64,000 nucleotides of DNA from Vibrio tarriae (GTDB lineage: Bacteria; Pseudomonadota; Gammaproteobacteria; Enterobacterales; Vibrionaceae): positions 62,001 to 126,000 of the forward strand of contig NZ_CP022353.1 in NCBI RefSeq assembly GCF_002216685.1, read 5' to 3'. The position numbers and the translations under genes are program-made. This document shows positions 47,103-57,866 of this stretch, piece after piece. Numbering within the stretch: position 1 is the first letter of the stretch; every line of letters starts with the position of its first letter. The notes beneath the pieces were generated by a model. That model saw only the letters and a program-made list of their open reading frames with translations. It was not told the DNA's origin and did not search any database.

Positions 47103-49019
47103 TTATCCGTTGAACTCCCGTTCCATCTCTTCCAAGGTTTCTTGCTCGGCCATCCATTCTAGCTCGACTTGCTCAAGCTCGGATTTGGCGGCGGCTTGTT
47201 TAGCCAACACCTCAGTCAGTGTCGCTTTATTCTGTGCTTCGTACAGTGAGGTGTCCGACAATTGTGCCTCCATCTCACTGACAACGTGGTTCAACTTATC
47301 GAGTTTCTCTTCTAACTGTGTCAGCTTTTTGCGAATTGGCGCAGTGAGCTTACGAAAATCGGCTTCACGGCGCTTTTGCTCTTTTTTCGCAGCGGCACTG
47401 TTCGCGCTATTCGCAGTATTGGTCGGTTGGGTTTCTTTACGCTCGGCTTTTTGCTGATCGGTAAGCCATTTGTAGTAGTCATTCAAGTCACCATCAAACG
47501 GGCCGACTTGGTGATCATGCACTAAATAGAGATCATCGGTGGTAGCACGCAGCAAGTAGCGATCATGGCTGACAATGACCATGGCGCCTTCATAGCTTTG
47601 TAGCGCAAGGGTTAGCGCCTGACGCATGTCCAAATCCAAATGGTTGGTGGGTTCGTCAAGCAGCAGTAAGTTGGGCTTTTGCCACACAATCAGCGCCAGC
47701 ACTAAACGGGCCTTTTCACCACCCGAGAAGGGCGCGACTTTTTCGAGTGCTTTCTCACCATGGAAACCAAAGCTGCCTAAGTAGTTACGCAGTTCGAGCT
47801 CATTTTTGTCTGGCGCGATTTGCATCATGTGTTGCAGTGGCGTCTCTTCTGGATGCAGTGTTTCCAACTGATGCTGCGCAAAGTAACCAATTTTCACCCC
47901 TTGCGAATAAGTGCAATCACCCGATTGCGGTTTGAGTTCACCCGAGAGCAGTTTGATCAAGGTGGATTTACCTGCGCCGTTACGACCAAGCAGACCGATG
48001 CGGCTGCCCGGCACCAGATTGAGGCGGATCTTCTCGAGGATGAGGTTATCGCCGTAGCCCGCCGCGACCTGATCCATCATTAGTATCGGGTTCGGCAGCG
48101 CGGCAGGTTCACGAAATTCAAAGCTGAACGGGTTATCAAACTGGGCGGGCAGCACTTTTTCCATCCGCTCCAGCGCTTTAATCCGGCTTTGGGCTTGGCG
48201 AGCTTTCGACGCTTTATAGCGGAAGCGATCAATATAGCTTTGCATGTGCGCCATCTGCTTTTGTTGCTTTTGATAGATGGCTTGTTGCTGAAGCATTTTC
48301 TGTGCGCGCTGAGTTTCAAACGACGAGTAGTTCCCCGTGTATTCATTCAGCGTCTGATTTTCAATATGCACAATGCGATTGATGATTGGGTCGAGGAAAT
48401 CGCGGTCATGGGAAATCAGGATCAGCGTGCCGGGGTAGCTTTGCAGCCAACGCTCCAGCCACATCACCGCATCCAAATCCAAGTGGTTGGTCGGTTCGTC
48501 GAGCAGCAGTAAATCTGAGCGGCAAATCAGCGCTTGCGCGAGGTTTAAACGCATCCGCCAGCCACCAGAAAATTGGGTCAGGCTCCAGCTCATCTGCTCT
48601 TGAGTAAAGCCTAAGCCATCAAGCAGTTCTGAGGCGCGAGCGCGAATGCTGTAACCACCGACCATCTCGATTTTGCCATGCAATTCGGCCACTTTGGTGC
48701 CGTTGTCGGCCGCTTCTGCGTCCATCAATTGGCGCTCAAGTTCGCGATATTCGCGATCGCCATCGATGACGTATTCCAATGCTGTGCGATCCAGCGCCGG
48801 GGTTTCTTGCGCAACCCAAGCCAGCTCCCAGTGCGCTGGTTTACTGAAGGAGCCCGCATCAATGGTGAGTTCATCTTTCAGCAGTGCAAAGAGAGTGGAT
48901 TTGCCGCAGCCGTTTTTGCCCACTAAGCCGACTTTGTCGCCGGGATGAATGGTGGCTGAAGCTTGCTCAAGGAGTGGTTTACCGCCACGCAGTAGCTGAA
49001 TCTCAGAAAAGGTAATCAT
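47103..49019 (-). CDS. yheS: ABC-F family ATPase YheS
   Basis: 638-residue soluble tandem ABC ATPase of the ABC-F group, which act on ribosomes rather than in transport. First cassette: Walker A GKNGCGKST (residues about 34-42), signature FSGGWRMRL, Walker B LLLDEPTNHLD. A linker rich in Lys and Gln (P-site tRNA interaction motif region, about 240-290) precedes the second cassette with GRNGAGKST and FSGGEKARLVLA. A C-terminal coiled coil (about 560-635) is present. First gene of the minus-strand yheS-TIGR02444-yheT-yheU run and divergent from kefG, as in E. coli. Confidence 0.95.
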   Translation of the reverse strand: MITFSEIQLLRGGKPLLEQASATIHPGDKVGLVGKNGCGKSTLFALLKDELTIDAGSFSKPAHWELAWVAQETPALDRTALEYVIDGDREYRELERQLMDAEAADNGTKVAELHGKIEMVGGYSIRARASELLDGLGFTQEQMSWSLTQFSGGWRMRLNLAQALICRSDLLLLDEPTNHLDLDAVMWLERWLQSYPGTLILISHDRDFLDPIINRIVHIENQTLNEYTGNYSSFETQRAQKMLQQQAIYQKQQKQMAHMQSYIDRFRYKASKARQAQSRIKALERMEKVLPAQFDNPFSFEFREPAALPNPILMMDQVAAGYGDNLILEKIRLNLVPGSRIGLLGRNGAGKSTLIKLLSGELKPQSGDCTYSQGVKIGYFAQHQLETLHPEETPLQHMMQIAPDKNELELRNYLGSFGFHGEKALEKVAPFSGGEKARLVLALIVWQKPNLLLLDEPTNHLDLDMRQALTLALQSYEGAMVIVSHDRYLLRATTDDLYLVHDHQVGPFDGDLNDYYKWLTDQQKAERKETQPTNTANSANSAAAKKEQKRREADFRKLTAPIRKKLTQLEEKLDKLNHVVSEMEAQLSDTSLYEAQNKATLTEVLAKQAAAKSELEQVELEWMAEQETLEEMEREFNG

Positions 49020-49141
49020 AAAAAATCGTTTATCGCCCGTTGAATTTTCGCTCGGAATAGTAGGTGGAATAAGGATAAATGTCGATCATTATACAAATTG
49101 GGTTATGATGCTGAGTAACGGATTAGTAACAAATCAGCGGA

Positions 49142-49732
49142 GTGCGCAACTTGGTCAACCGAGAGCAAACGAAAGCCAAAGTGCTGGTGGTGTATGCGCA
49201 CCCCGATCCACAACATTCCGTTGCCAATCAGGTGATGATGGAAAAGATTGCTGATTTAGAGCATGTTTCGATTATCGACCTCTACGCCACTTACCCCAAT
49301 TTCTTTATTGATGTGCATGCCGAGCAGCAGCGCTTGCGGGAACATGATGTGCTGGTGTTGCAACATCCCCTCTATATGTATTCTTGCCCAGCGCTTTTAA
49401 AAGAGTGGATTGATCGCGTGTTGAGCAAAGGTTTCGCCTTCGGTAAACAGAGTGAGCTGAAAGGGAAACTTTGGCGCAGTGTGATCACCACCGGCGGCAA
49501 CCACACCGCCTACGATCAACGTGGTTATAACCGTTATCCGCTGAATGAAATCCTGCAGCCGTTCGAGCTCAGTGCGGCTTTGTGTCAGATGCACTGGATT
49601 GAGCCTTTGGTGCTGTATTGGTCACGCAACATCAGTGATCAAGAGCGTGCGCAGCATGCAGAGCGTTATCGGCAATGGCTACAAGAGATCGCCCACTGGC
49701 AAGGAGAGCCGTATGACGCCACTGACCAGTGA
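49142..49732 (+). CDS. kefG: KefG ancillary flavodoxin-like oxidoreductase
   Basis: 196-residue NQO1-type flavoprotein (VLVVYAHPDPQHSVANQ near the N-terminus, LQHPLYMYSCPALLKEWIDRVL in the flavin site). In E. coli KefG is the cytosolic subunit needed for full activity of the glutathione-gated K+/H+ antiporter KefB. The start is GTG at 49142. The 3' end overlaps kefB by 20 bases, so production of the two is coupled. It is about 13 residues longer than E. coli KefG, mostly at the C-terminus. Confidence 0.93.
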   Translation: MRNLVNREQTKAKVLVVYAHPDPQHSVANQVMMEKIADLEHVSIIDLYATYPNFFIDVHAEQQRLREHDVLVLQHPLYMYSCPALLKEWIDRVLSKGFAFGKQSELKGKLWRSVITTGGNHTAYDQRGYNRYPLNEILQPFELSAALCQMHWIEPLVLYWSRNISDQERAQHAERYRQWLQEIAHWQGEPYDATDQ

Positions 49733-51515
49733 TTTTCTCAGTAGCAGTGTCGTCTTTCTGAGCGCTGCAGTGATTGCCGTCCCCCTTGCGCAGCGCGCGG
49801 GATTAGGCTCTGTGCTTGGCTATTTGCTGGCGGGGATTGCGATTGGTCCATGGGGACTGGGCTTGATCCGCGATGTGCAAGCCATTATGCATTTTGCTGA
49901 GTTTGGCGTGGTGCTACTACTGTTTCTGATTGGCTTAGAGCTCAACCCGAAAAAACTGTGGAATCTACGCGGCCCCATTTTAGGGCTAGGCGGCGCGCAA
50001 GTGGTGGTGACCACTGCGGCGCTTTCCAGTGTCGCGTATTTACTGGGTGTCAGTTGGCAAAGTGCGTTAGTCATTGGTATGGCACTGGCGCTTTCATCGA
50101 CCGCGATCGCTCTGCGCGTGATTGAAGAGCACGGCTTAACGCGTACTGAAGCGGGACAATCGGGATTTGCGGTGCTGCTATTTCAAGACATTGCGGTGAT
50201 CCCCATGTTGGCACTGCTGCCAATCCTCGCTGGAAACAGCAGTGGCGATTGGCTGAATGCCCTGTGGATGACGGGAGGAATTGCCGCTTTGTTGCTGGGC
50301 GGACATTTTCTGCTTAACCCGTTGTTTCGATACATCGCATTAAGTGGCGTGCGCGAACTGTTTACTGTCGCGGCTTTGCTCTTGGTGGTTGGCATCGCGT
50401 TGCTGATGCAGAAGGTTGGTCTTTCGATGGCGCTAGGTACTTTTTTAGCTGGGGTGATCCTCGCAGAAAGCGAGTTTCGTCATGAGCTAGAAATCGCTAT
50501 CGATCCTTTTAAAGGCTTATTGCTTGGTCTGTTTTTTATTTCGGTGGGTATGGCAGTGGATGTGGGTTTGTTACTCGTCAAGCCTCTGCAGATTATGCTG
50601 GCCGTGTTGGGCTTAGTGATTGTCAAAGGTCTAGTGCTCTATCTGCTGGCACGCCTGTCGGGTACGGTTGCCAAAGCGCGCAGCAAAATGGCGGCGATTT
50701 TAAGCCAAGGGGGGGAATTCGCCTTCGTGATTTTTACCGCCGCCAGTGCGGAGGGCTTGCTGACGGCCTCGCAAGTCTCCTTCCTTCTGGTGGTGGTGAG
50801 CCTTTCTATGGTGACCACGCCGTTATTACTCTCTGCCCAAAAATACTGGTTTGTCCGCCAGCTCAATATTGAAGAAAACCCACTGACGCCGGATGTCGAA
50901 AATAAAGAGCCGCGAGTGATCATTGTCGGTTTTGGCCGCTTTGGTCAGATAGTGGGGCGTCTGCTGTACGCCAACAAAATCAAAGTCACTATTTTGGAAA
51001 GTGACGCCAGCCAAGTGCGTTTACTGCGTAAATACGGCTACAAAGTCTTTTATGGGGATGCCACCAATCTGGAACTATTACGCGCCGCGGGTGTTGAGCA
51101 AGCAGAGGCCTTGGTGGTTTGTACCGATGACCCTGAGCAAGTGATCACCATAGTGGAGCTGTGTCAGCAGCATTTTCCGAATCTGAAATTGTTGGCGCGA
51201 GCACGCAGTCGGGTCGAAGCTTATCAACTGATGAGTCTCGGTGTACAAAATTACACCCGAGAAACCTTCTTGAGCGCACTCGACTTGGGGCGCAAAGCCT
51301 TGGTTCAACTTGGCATGCATCCTTATCAAGCGAAACGTGCCGAAGAGCATTTTCATCGTCTCGATAAAGCCATGCTCAAAGAATTGCTACCGCAACATAA
51401 TGAAGATAAACAACTCGAACTGCGCGCCAAAGAAGCGCGTACTGAACTTGAAGAAATATTTAGCCGTGAGATGGACAGTGACCAGCTCTCACGCCGATAT
51501 TGGGAAAAGGAGTAG
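49713..51515 (+). CDS. kefB: Glutathione-regulated K+/H+ antiporter KefB
   Basis: 600-residue inner-membrane efflux protein that opens on electrophile stress when glutathione adducts bind. It has about 12 membrane helices in a CPA2 domain (residues about 1-380, with GLELNPKKLW and the ALSSTAIALRVIEE ion-site region), then a cytosolic RCK/TrkA-N domain (about 400-520, GFGRFGQIVGRLL nucleotide motif) and an acidic tail. The start is the ATG at 49713, preceded by AAGGAG; a longer upstream frame is rejected. It is followed by yheV after 9 bases, as in E. coli. Confidence 0.96.
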   Translation: MTPLTSDFLSSSVVFLSAAVIAVPLAQRAGLGSVLGYLLAGIAIGPWGLGLIRDVQAIMHFAEFGVVLLLFLIGLELNPKKLWNLRGPILGLGGAQVVVTTAALSSVAYLLGVSWQSALVIGMALALSSTAIALRVIEEHGLTRTEAGQSGFAVLLFQDIAVIPMLALLPILAGNSSGDWLNALWMTGGIAALLLGGHFLLNPLFRYIALSGVRELFTVAALLLVVGIALLMQKVGLSMALGTFLAGVILAESEFRHELEIAIDPFKGLLLGLFFISVGMAVDVGLLLVKPLQIMLAVLGLVIVKGLVLYLLARLSGTVAKARSKMAAILSQGGEFAFVIFTAASAEGLLTASQVSFLLVVVSLSMVTTPLLLSAQKYWFVRQLNIEENPLTPDVENKEPRVIIVGFGRFGQIVGRLLYANKIKVTILESDASQVRLLRKYGYKVFYGDATNLELLRAAGVEQAEALVVCTDDPEQVITIVELCQQHFPNLKLLARARSRVEAYQLMSLGVQNYTRETFLSALDLGRKALVQLGMHPYQAKRAEEHFHRLDKAMLKELLPQHNEDKQLELRAKEARTELEEIFSREMDSDQLSRRYWEKE

Positions 51516-51524
51516 TACAATCTC

Positions 51525-51725
51525 GTGAAACAGAAAAAACGTTTTATCGCTGGCGCAAACTGCCCACAATGCCGGACCGCCGATACGTTGCAATGGTGGG
51601 TAGAGAACAGCATTGAGCTGGTTGAGTGCGTCGAATGTGGGTTCCATGAACAGCGTAAACCCAAATCCGTCGAGCAGAGTGAGCATGCGAATGAGCTGAT
51701 GATCGGGATTTTTAAGCCGGAGTAA
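51525..51725 (+). CDS. yheV: YheV family zinc-ribbon protein
   Basis: 66-residue protein with two Cys pairs, CPQC (residues 13-16) and CVEC (35-38), making a likely zinc ribbon. The KPKSVEQ and IFKPE tail typical of YheV are present. Function unknown. The start is GTG at 51525, with AAAAGGAG upstream. It directly follows kefB, as in enterics. Confidence 0.9.
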   Translation: MKQKKRFIAGANCPQCRTADTLQWWVENSIELVECVECGFHEQRKPKSVEQSEHANELMIGIFKPE

Positions 51726-51816
51726 TTGAGTTTCTGCGTGTGATCTTCATAATATCGGCAACATTCTTCTCTTGGCCTGCATTTGGCAGTCAAGAGACAA
51801 CCTCCCTGGAGCAGTT

Positions 51817-52416
51817 ATGAAAATTGAAAAAAACACGGTAGCAAGTCTTGCTTACCAATTGACTATCGAAGATGGCGTGGTGGTGGATCAGTCTACTGTT
51901 GATGCGCCGCTGGATTACCTGCACGGTCACAATAACCTGATTACAGGTCTTGAGCGTGAATTGGAAGGCAAAGTGGCTGGTGATAAATTCACCGTTACTA
52001 TCGCACCAGAAGATGCATACGGCGAACACAACGAAGATCTGGTACAGCGTGTTCCTGCAGACGTGTTCCAAGGAGTGGATGAGCTGGAAGTCGGTATGCG
52101 TTTCCTAGCCGATACAGACCAAGGTCAAATCCCAGTTGAAATCACTGAAGTGGATGGCGATGAAGTCGTGGTTGATGGTAACCACATGCTGGCTGGCCAG
52201 TCACTGACTTTCACCGTAGAAGTGGTTGCCGTGCGCGCAGCGACGGAAGATGAGATTGCTCACGGTCATATCCACCAAGCGGGTGGCTGTGGTCACGATC
52301 ACGACCATGATCATGAAGGCGGTTGCTGCGGTGGCGAAGGCCACGGTCACGATCACCATGGTCACGGTAAGAAAGAAGGCGGCTGCTGTGGCGGCGGCGG
52401 TTGTGGTTCTCACTAA
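51817..52416 (+). CDS. slyD: FKBP-type peptidyl-prolyl isomerase and metallochaperone SlyD
   Basis: 199-residue protein with a split FKBP domain (residues about 1-69 and 129-150) and an inserted IF chaperone flap (about 70-128). A metal-binding C-terminal tail from about residue 155 is made almost only of His, Cys, Gly, Asp and Glu. That tail binds Ni and other divalent ions and in E. coli helps hydrogenase maturation; no hydrogenase genes are seen here. The ATG at 51817 (MKIEKNTVASLAYQL) is the family N-terminus. It is followed by a strong terminator. Confidence 0.95.
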   Translation: MKIEKNTVASLAYQLTIEDGVVVDQSTVDAPLDYLHGHNNLITGLERELEGKVAGDKFTVTIAPEDAYGEHNEDLVQRVPADVFQGVDELEVGMRFLADTDQGQIPVEITEVDGDEVVVDGNHMLAGQSLTFTVEVVAVRAATEDEIAHGHIHQAGGCGHDHDHDHEGGCCGGEGHGHDHHGHGKKEGGCCGGGGCGSH

Positions 52417-52471
52417 TAGTGAGCCCATCTCGCTAAGTAGTACGTTATTTTCGTAGTACGACAGATTTGAA

Positions 52472-52504
52472 AGCGCTAACCGCGATCCGGTTAGCGCTTT
52501 TTTA
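52472..52504 (+). terminator. Terminator after slyD
   Basis: AGCGCTAACC / GGTTAGCGCT stem followed by a T-run. Confidence 0.93.
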
Positions 52505-52578
52505 TTGCGGACTTTGGCACTATACGCCCATTCTAAACGCCGAAATAAAACGGTTAACCTTATTGGAGAACACAAGTC

Positions 52579-53559
52579 ATGACACAGCCTTTTGCGATTG
52601 CCATCCATGGCGGTGCCGGCACGATTTTGCGTGAGCAGATGAGTGATGCATTGCGCATGGAGATCCTCGCGACTTTAGAGCAAGCCGTGCGAGCCGGGCA
52701 TCAGCTACTGGTTGAAGGAGCCGATGCCTTAGATGCGGTGGTGGCCGCGGTGACAGTATTGGAAGACTCGCCACTGTTTAATGCCGGCAAAGGCTCAGTA
52801 CTGACGCACAATGAAATGGTGGAGATGGATGCCTCGGTGATGCATGGCGCAGCGCGAGAGGCTGGGGCGATTGCTGGCGTGCGTCATATTCGCAACCCGA
52901 TTCAACTCGCGCGCGATGTGCTGCGTCATAGTGATCATGTGTTTTTGATTGGTGATGGGGCAGAGCAATTTGCTTTCCAGCAAGGGCATGTTTATACCGA
53001 GCAAGACTATTTTTTCACTGAGCGCCGTTATGAACAGCTGCAAAACATGAAGCAGCAAGATCGTTTTGCACTTTCAGAAGCTTCCTATCAATCAGAGTCT
53101 GCTGAACAAGAGCCGCCAAGTGAATATCCCGATGATAAGAAATTTGGCACGGTAGGCGCGGTGGCGTTGGATCAACAGGGCAATTTGGCGGCGGCGACCA
53201 GCACCGGCGGGATCACCAACAAGCGTTTTGGACGGGTGGGGGATTCCCCAGTGATCGGAGCTGGAACCATCGCTGAAAATGGCAATGTCGCCATTTCATG
53301 CACCGGAATGGGCGAGTACTTTATCCGTTATGCGGTCGCAGGCGATATTGCGGCACGCATGCGTTATCTCAAAGAAGATGTCCATACCGCCTGTGAAACC
53401 GTGGTGCAAGGTGAACTGAAAAGCGTAGGTGGTGAAGGGGGATTAATTGCGATTGATGCGCAGGGTGAACTTCACTTTGCCATGAACAGTTCTGGCATGT
53501 ATCGCGCGGAGATTGATCGCCATGGTCAATTCAGTGTGAAAATTTACGCTGACGAATAA
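52579..53559 (+). CDS. iaaA: Isoaspartyl peptidase/L-asparaginase (Ntn hydrolase)
   Basis: 326-residue type III (plant-type) asparaginase that removes isoaspartyl residues and hydrolyses L-asparagine. IHGGAGT near the N-terminus (residues 9-15) is the family signature. Autoproteolysis is expected before Thr191 in FGTVGAV, leaving Thr as the N-terminal nucleophile of the small subunit; TGGITNKRFGRVGDSPVIGAG and SCTGMGEYFIR are the substrate loops. The large subunit tail (about 165-187) is acidic and flexible. It is monocistronic, between slyD and purA. The symbol is borrowed from E. coli. Confidence 0.9.
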   Translation: MTQPFAIAIHGGAGTILREQMSDALRMEILATLEQAVRAGHQLLVEGADALDAVVAAVTVLEDSPLFNAGKGSVLTHNEMVEMDASVMHGAAREAGAIAGVRHIRNPIQLARDVLRHSDHVFLIGDGAEQFAFQQGHVYTEQDYFFTERRYEQLQNMKQQDRFALSEASYQSESAEQEPPSEYPDDKKFGTVGAVALDQQGNLAAATSTGGITNKRFGRVGDSPVIGAGTIAENGNVAISCTGMGEYFIRYAVAGDIAARMRYLKEDVHTACETVVQGELKSVGGEGGLIAIDAQGELHFAMNSSGMYRAEIDRHGQFSVKIYADE

Positions 53560-53665
53560 CCTTTTCTTAATAACTGAATGGATTTTCAAAGCCGTTTTAT
53601 ATGAATTTTTCATGCTTAAAAAATGACTGCAAGGATTCAAATTCGGTGCTAGAATCCTTTTTTAA

Positions 53666-54985
<1,320 letters not shown>

Positions 54986-55004
54986 TCTTGAGATAAAAAA
55001 CAGT

Positions 55005-55033
55005 AAGCCGACTCACCGAGTCGGCTTTTTTTT
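55005..55033 (+). terminator. Terminator after purA
   Basis: GCCGACTC-ACC-GAGTCGGC stem followed by eight T. Confidence 0.95.
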
Positions 55034-55098
55034 GCCATACTCTTGGTGGTATTTTGTGCGCCTGTGGCAAAAAGTTGCCGCAAAACGGTAAACGGGGC

Positions 55099-55126
55099 TA
55101 AAGCGATTGCATTCAATGCCGATATA
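55099..55126 (+). promoter_or_regulatory. FliA (sigma28) promoter of motX
   Basis: TAAA-N15-GCCGATAT fits the flagellar sigma28 consensus TAAA-N15-GCCGATAA with one mismatch. It lies 67 bases upstream of the motX start, after the purA terminator, as expected for a late flagellar gene. Confidence 0.85.
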
Positions 55127-55192
55127 GAAAGCAATCCGGGTCAACGTGCAATGCGGCGCGTGGTGACTGCCGGTGTTTATAAGAGTGCGGGT

Positions 55193-55828
55193 ATGAAGCT
55201 ACGAACGGTAGCCGCTTCCTTATTGCTTGCATGGCACTCCTCTTACAATCCTGCTTATGCAGCGGATTTAGGAGAGCCAGTGCCTATCTATTCGGAAGCT
55301 GAGCTAATCAAACTGATTGAAGAAAATAAGCATCTTGAGCGCGTAAAAGCGGATAATTGCCAGATCGTGGAAGATATTGTCGCACGTGCGACACGTATCA
55401 GTCTGCCCTCTTATGAGTTTTTGTATGGCGATATGCTGGCTTGGGGCGTGTGTGTGGATCAGGATGTTGAGCTGGGTCTCTACTATATGGAGAATGCGGC
55501 GCATCAAGGTTTGCCTGCTGCTCTGGAGCAGCTTGGGCGTTACTACTCACGCGGCACCTTAGTTCAACAAGACAAAGAACGTGCGATCCCCTATCTGCGT
55601 GAAGCGGCGGCAATGGGCAATCTTAATGCGCGTATTCAGCTCGCTGAACTGTTACTGCGTGATTACGGCAGTCCCCTCGATTATGAAGATGCCTACCGCT
55701 GGTTATATAACTCGGTCACCGCCGATCAGCGTACTCACAACCGTATCGCTCTGCTGCGTCAAGGTTTAGAGCGTAGGATGCCGGAAAATATCATCGCGCG
55801 AGCCAAACGCCGAGAAACGTTCTGGTAA
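55193..55828 (+). CDS. motX: Sodium-driven flagellar motor protein MotX
   Basis: 211-residue periplasmic T-ring protein needed, with MotY, to hold the PomA/PomB stators of the polar sodium-driven flagellum. It has a signal peptide (residues about 1-23, ending NPAYA) and several Sel1-like helical repeats (about 70-185: YGDMLAWGVCVDQDVELGLYYMENAAHQG is one, the next begins GRYYSRGTLVQQD). Two conserved Cys residues are at about 48 and 84. The ATG at 55193 is chosen because it begins a proper signal peptide. A longer frame from 55043 would read through the sigma28 promoter. Expression is presumably FliA-dependent. Confidence 0.95.
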   Translation: MKLRTVAASLLLAWHSSYNPAYAADLGEPVPIYSEAELIKLIEENKHLERVKADNCQIVEDIVARATRISLPSYEFLYGDMLAWGVCVDQDVELGLYYMENAAHQGLPAALEQLGRYYSRGTLVQQDKERAIPYLREAAAMGNLNARIQLAELLLRDYGSPLDYEDAYRWLYNSVTADQRTHNRIALLRQGLERRMPENIIARAKRRETFW

Positions 55829-55854
55829 AGCCGCTTTACCAGAACTGGTTCCCT

Positions 55855-57684
55855 TTAGCGCAAGAATTGCCGCATCTCTTCAAGCGCTTGCATGATCTGC
55901 TGAGTCGAAATTTGACGCTCTTTCTCTGGGGCAAGCTCTGAATTGAGAGTCTCGACTCGCCCGGTGGGGTAGCTCACCAACATCTCTTTATCACTCACTA
56001 ACGCATAGTTAAAGTAACTACCGATAATCGTCCATTCCCGTTGTGGTCTCTCTTGCCAAAGCGGGTAGCCTAACGCAAATTCATTGAGTGGATTTTGTAC
56101 CCCTAACACTTCTTGCATCAACATAGGCGCAATATCGAGGTGGGTGGTTTTGTGCGTTAATACGCTTCCTTCTTTGTCAGGAATGTAGATGTAAAGTGGT
56201 ACATGGATCTGCGCCATGCTGTAGTTACTGCCATGTCCCCAATAATTTTGTCGATTGTCATTAAACTCTTCACCATGATCGGATGTGATGATCACTATGG
56301 TATTGCGCAGCTCATCGCGGGCTTGCAACTGCTCAAGAACTTTGCCAATCAAACTATCAGCGTAATAGAGGGCATTGCGATAGCGGTTATGGTACGGCTC
56401 GGGATCAAAGTCGTTGTTGAGTTTGATGTGATCGACTCGCTCCCAATAAGGGGTGAAAGGCGGTGTCATCGAGGTTGGGAAATCTGCCGCATGCGCTGAA
56501 TCGTAAAACAGAAAACCGAAGTAGGGCTTGCTACGATCCCGTTGCTCTAAAAAGTGCAAAAAATCCTCAGTAATACGTTCATCACGCTGTGGTGAGTTTT
56601 CTCCGGGCGTGACTGTACGTAGCTGTGCAACTTTGCTGAATATCGTTCGGTCAAACGGTGGGCTATTCAGTGGTGCCGAGCCGTAAATAGCAAACTGATA
56701 GTTCAAATCCGCGAGAGTTTGCATCAGCAGTGGGCGAGTTTGGCTGGTTTGAAACTCCTCCCAATAGGTAGCGGGTAAGCCGTAAAAGAGACTGAATAAG
56801 CCAGCTTGGGTTGAATTTCCACCACTTAAGTGATGAGTAAAGCGCGTGGCTTGTTGACCAAAGTGAGCAATATTGGGTGTCACATCGCGATTGGCATCAT
56901 CAAAACGCCAAGCATCAATCCCAATCAATAAAATGTTTGGGCGCTCTGTAGGCGGTTCAATGTGCAGTGGCCGTAGCGGATAGTTGAGAGTACTGCTGGT
57001 TGGTGCATGAAAATCCACCTGCTGACGGCGGGCGGATTGCGCATCAACAACACCGAGCTGGTCGAAAAAGCGCTTTGCGGTCAACGGATAATAGAGCGGC
57101 CAGTGATAGCTGTAGCTTGGGATCTCACTGTCATAAGTGGCATCTTTCCAAGCGTGGATAAACTGGCTACTCAGCAATGAAAGTAACCAAACCGCCGATA
57201 CCCAGCGAACTCCACGTGAATGTTGAATGCGTTGCGCCAGTTTCATGATAAGCCATTGGGCAAAGCCGACCACGAAGACAATAAAGCCTGCCATCGCAAG
57301 GGTATACCACGACACGCTGATCACTTGCTGTCCACCATGCAACAGCAAATCCCACACAAAGCCACTAAGATGGAATCGGTACTGTTGATACACTTCAATA
57401 TCGACCATCAACAAAATGCTCACGGCCCAAGAGGCTACAAACACAGCACTGTGCAGTAGGCGACTCGGGAGCCAAACCAGAGCGAGTGAAACCAGCGTGA
57501 TGGCAAAGGCAAATAACCCAAACCAGCCAAACTGGGTGGCCGAAAGATAAGCGTACGCTATCCTATTACTGCTGCTGACCTCTATCCATTGCAAATAAGG
57601 GAGGCCCAATACAGCCAATAAAACAGCATTCAAAATAAAGTGACTAAAAAGCCATTCTATATTCTTTTTTATCATCAATAACAT
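55855..57684 (-). CDS. YejM-like (DUF3413/sulfatase) inner-membrane protein
   Basis: 609-residue protein with an N-terminal membrane domain of about five helices (residues about 6-170, with LLMVDIEVYQQYRFHLSG, like YejM/PbgA) and a periplasmic alkaline-phosphatase/sulfatase-fold domain (about 240-590). E. coli YejM regulates LpxC/LPS synthesis and has lost metal-binding residues. Here NILLIGIDAWRFDD, the HLSGGNSTQAG nucleophile-region Thr/Ser, ITSDHGEEFND and YWGHGSNY look more like an intact metal centre. The start is ATG 57684, with GGGGA upstream; a TTG start would add 13 residues. It is convergent with motX and divergent from rnr. Confidence 0.85.
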   Translation of the reverse strand: MLLMIKKNIEWLFSHFILNAVLLAVLGLPYLQWIEVSSSNRIAYAYLSATQFGWFGLFAFAITLVSLALVWLPSRLLHSAVFVASWAVSILLMVDIEVYQQYRFHLSGFVWDLLLHGGQQVISVSWYTLAMAGFIVFVVGFAQWLIMKLAQRIQHSRGVRWVSAVWLLSLLSSQFIHAWKDATYDSEIPSYSYHWPLYYPLTAKRFFDQLGVVDAQSARRQQVDFHAPTSSTLNYPLRPLHIEPPTERPNILLIGIDAWRFDDANRDVTPNIAHFGQQATRFTHHLSGGNSTQAGLFSLFYGLPATYWEEFQTSQTRPLLMQTLADLNYQFAIYGSAPLNSPPFDRTIFSKVAQLRTVTPGENSPQRDERITEDFLHFLEQRDRSKPYFGFLFYDSAHAADFPTSMTPPFTPYWERVDHIKLNNDFDPEPYHNRYRNALYYADSLIGKVLEQLQARDELRNTIVIITSDHGEEFNDNRQNYWGHGSNYSMAQIHVPLYIYIPDKEGSVLTHKTTHLDIAPMLMQEVLGVQNPLNEFALGYPLWQERPQREWTIIGSYFNYALVSDKEMLVSYPTGRVETLNSELAPEKERQISTQQIMQALEEMRQFLR

Positions 57685-57866
57685 GTGGAATCCCCGCAGC
57701 AGATGGGATTGGTTGGACAGCAAAATTGATGCAAATAATAACTTAAAAATTGACCTATGTCACATTACCTAGAATGATGAAAGAGTTCTGTGCGTTGTCA
57801 TTAGTTGTTCGTAGTGACAAAGCAGTAGGATATAACTAACACCTTCCTAGATAAGCAGGTCTGCCT

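Noticed and set aside
49545..49712. N-terminal extension of kefB within kefG
   Set aside because: The extension is a kefG shadow with no similarity to KefB; the ATG at 49713 has AAGGAG and gives a normal first membrane helix.
52436..52463. Repeated GTAGTAC words after slyD
   Set aside because: Two short direct copies only; too little to call a repeat or binding site.
52201..52608. 135-codon antisense frame over the slyD tail
   Set aside because: Arises from the repetitive His/Gly/Cys codons of slyD read backwards and crosses the slyD terminator.
55043..55192. Longer start for motX
   Set aside because: It would translate the sigma28 promoter and place 50 residues before the signal peptide.
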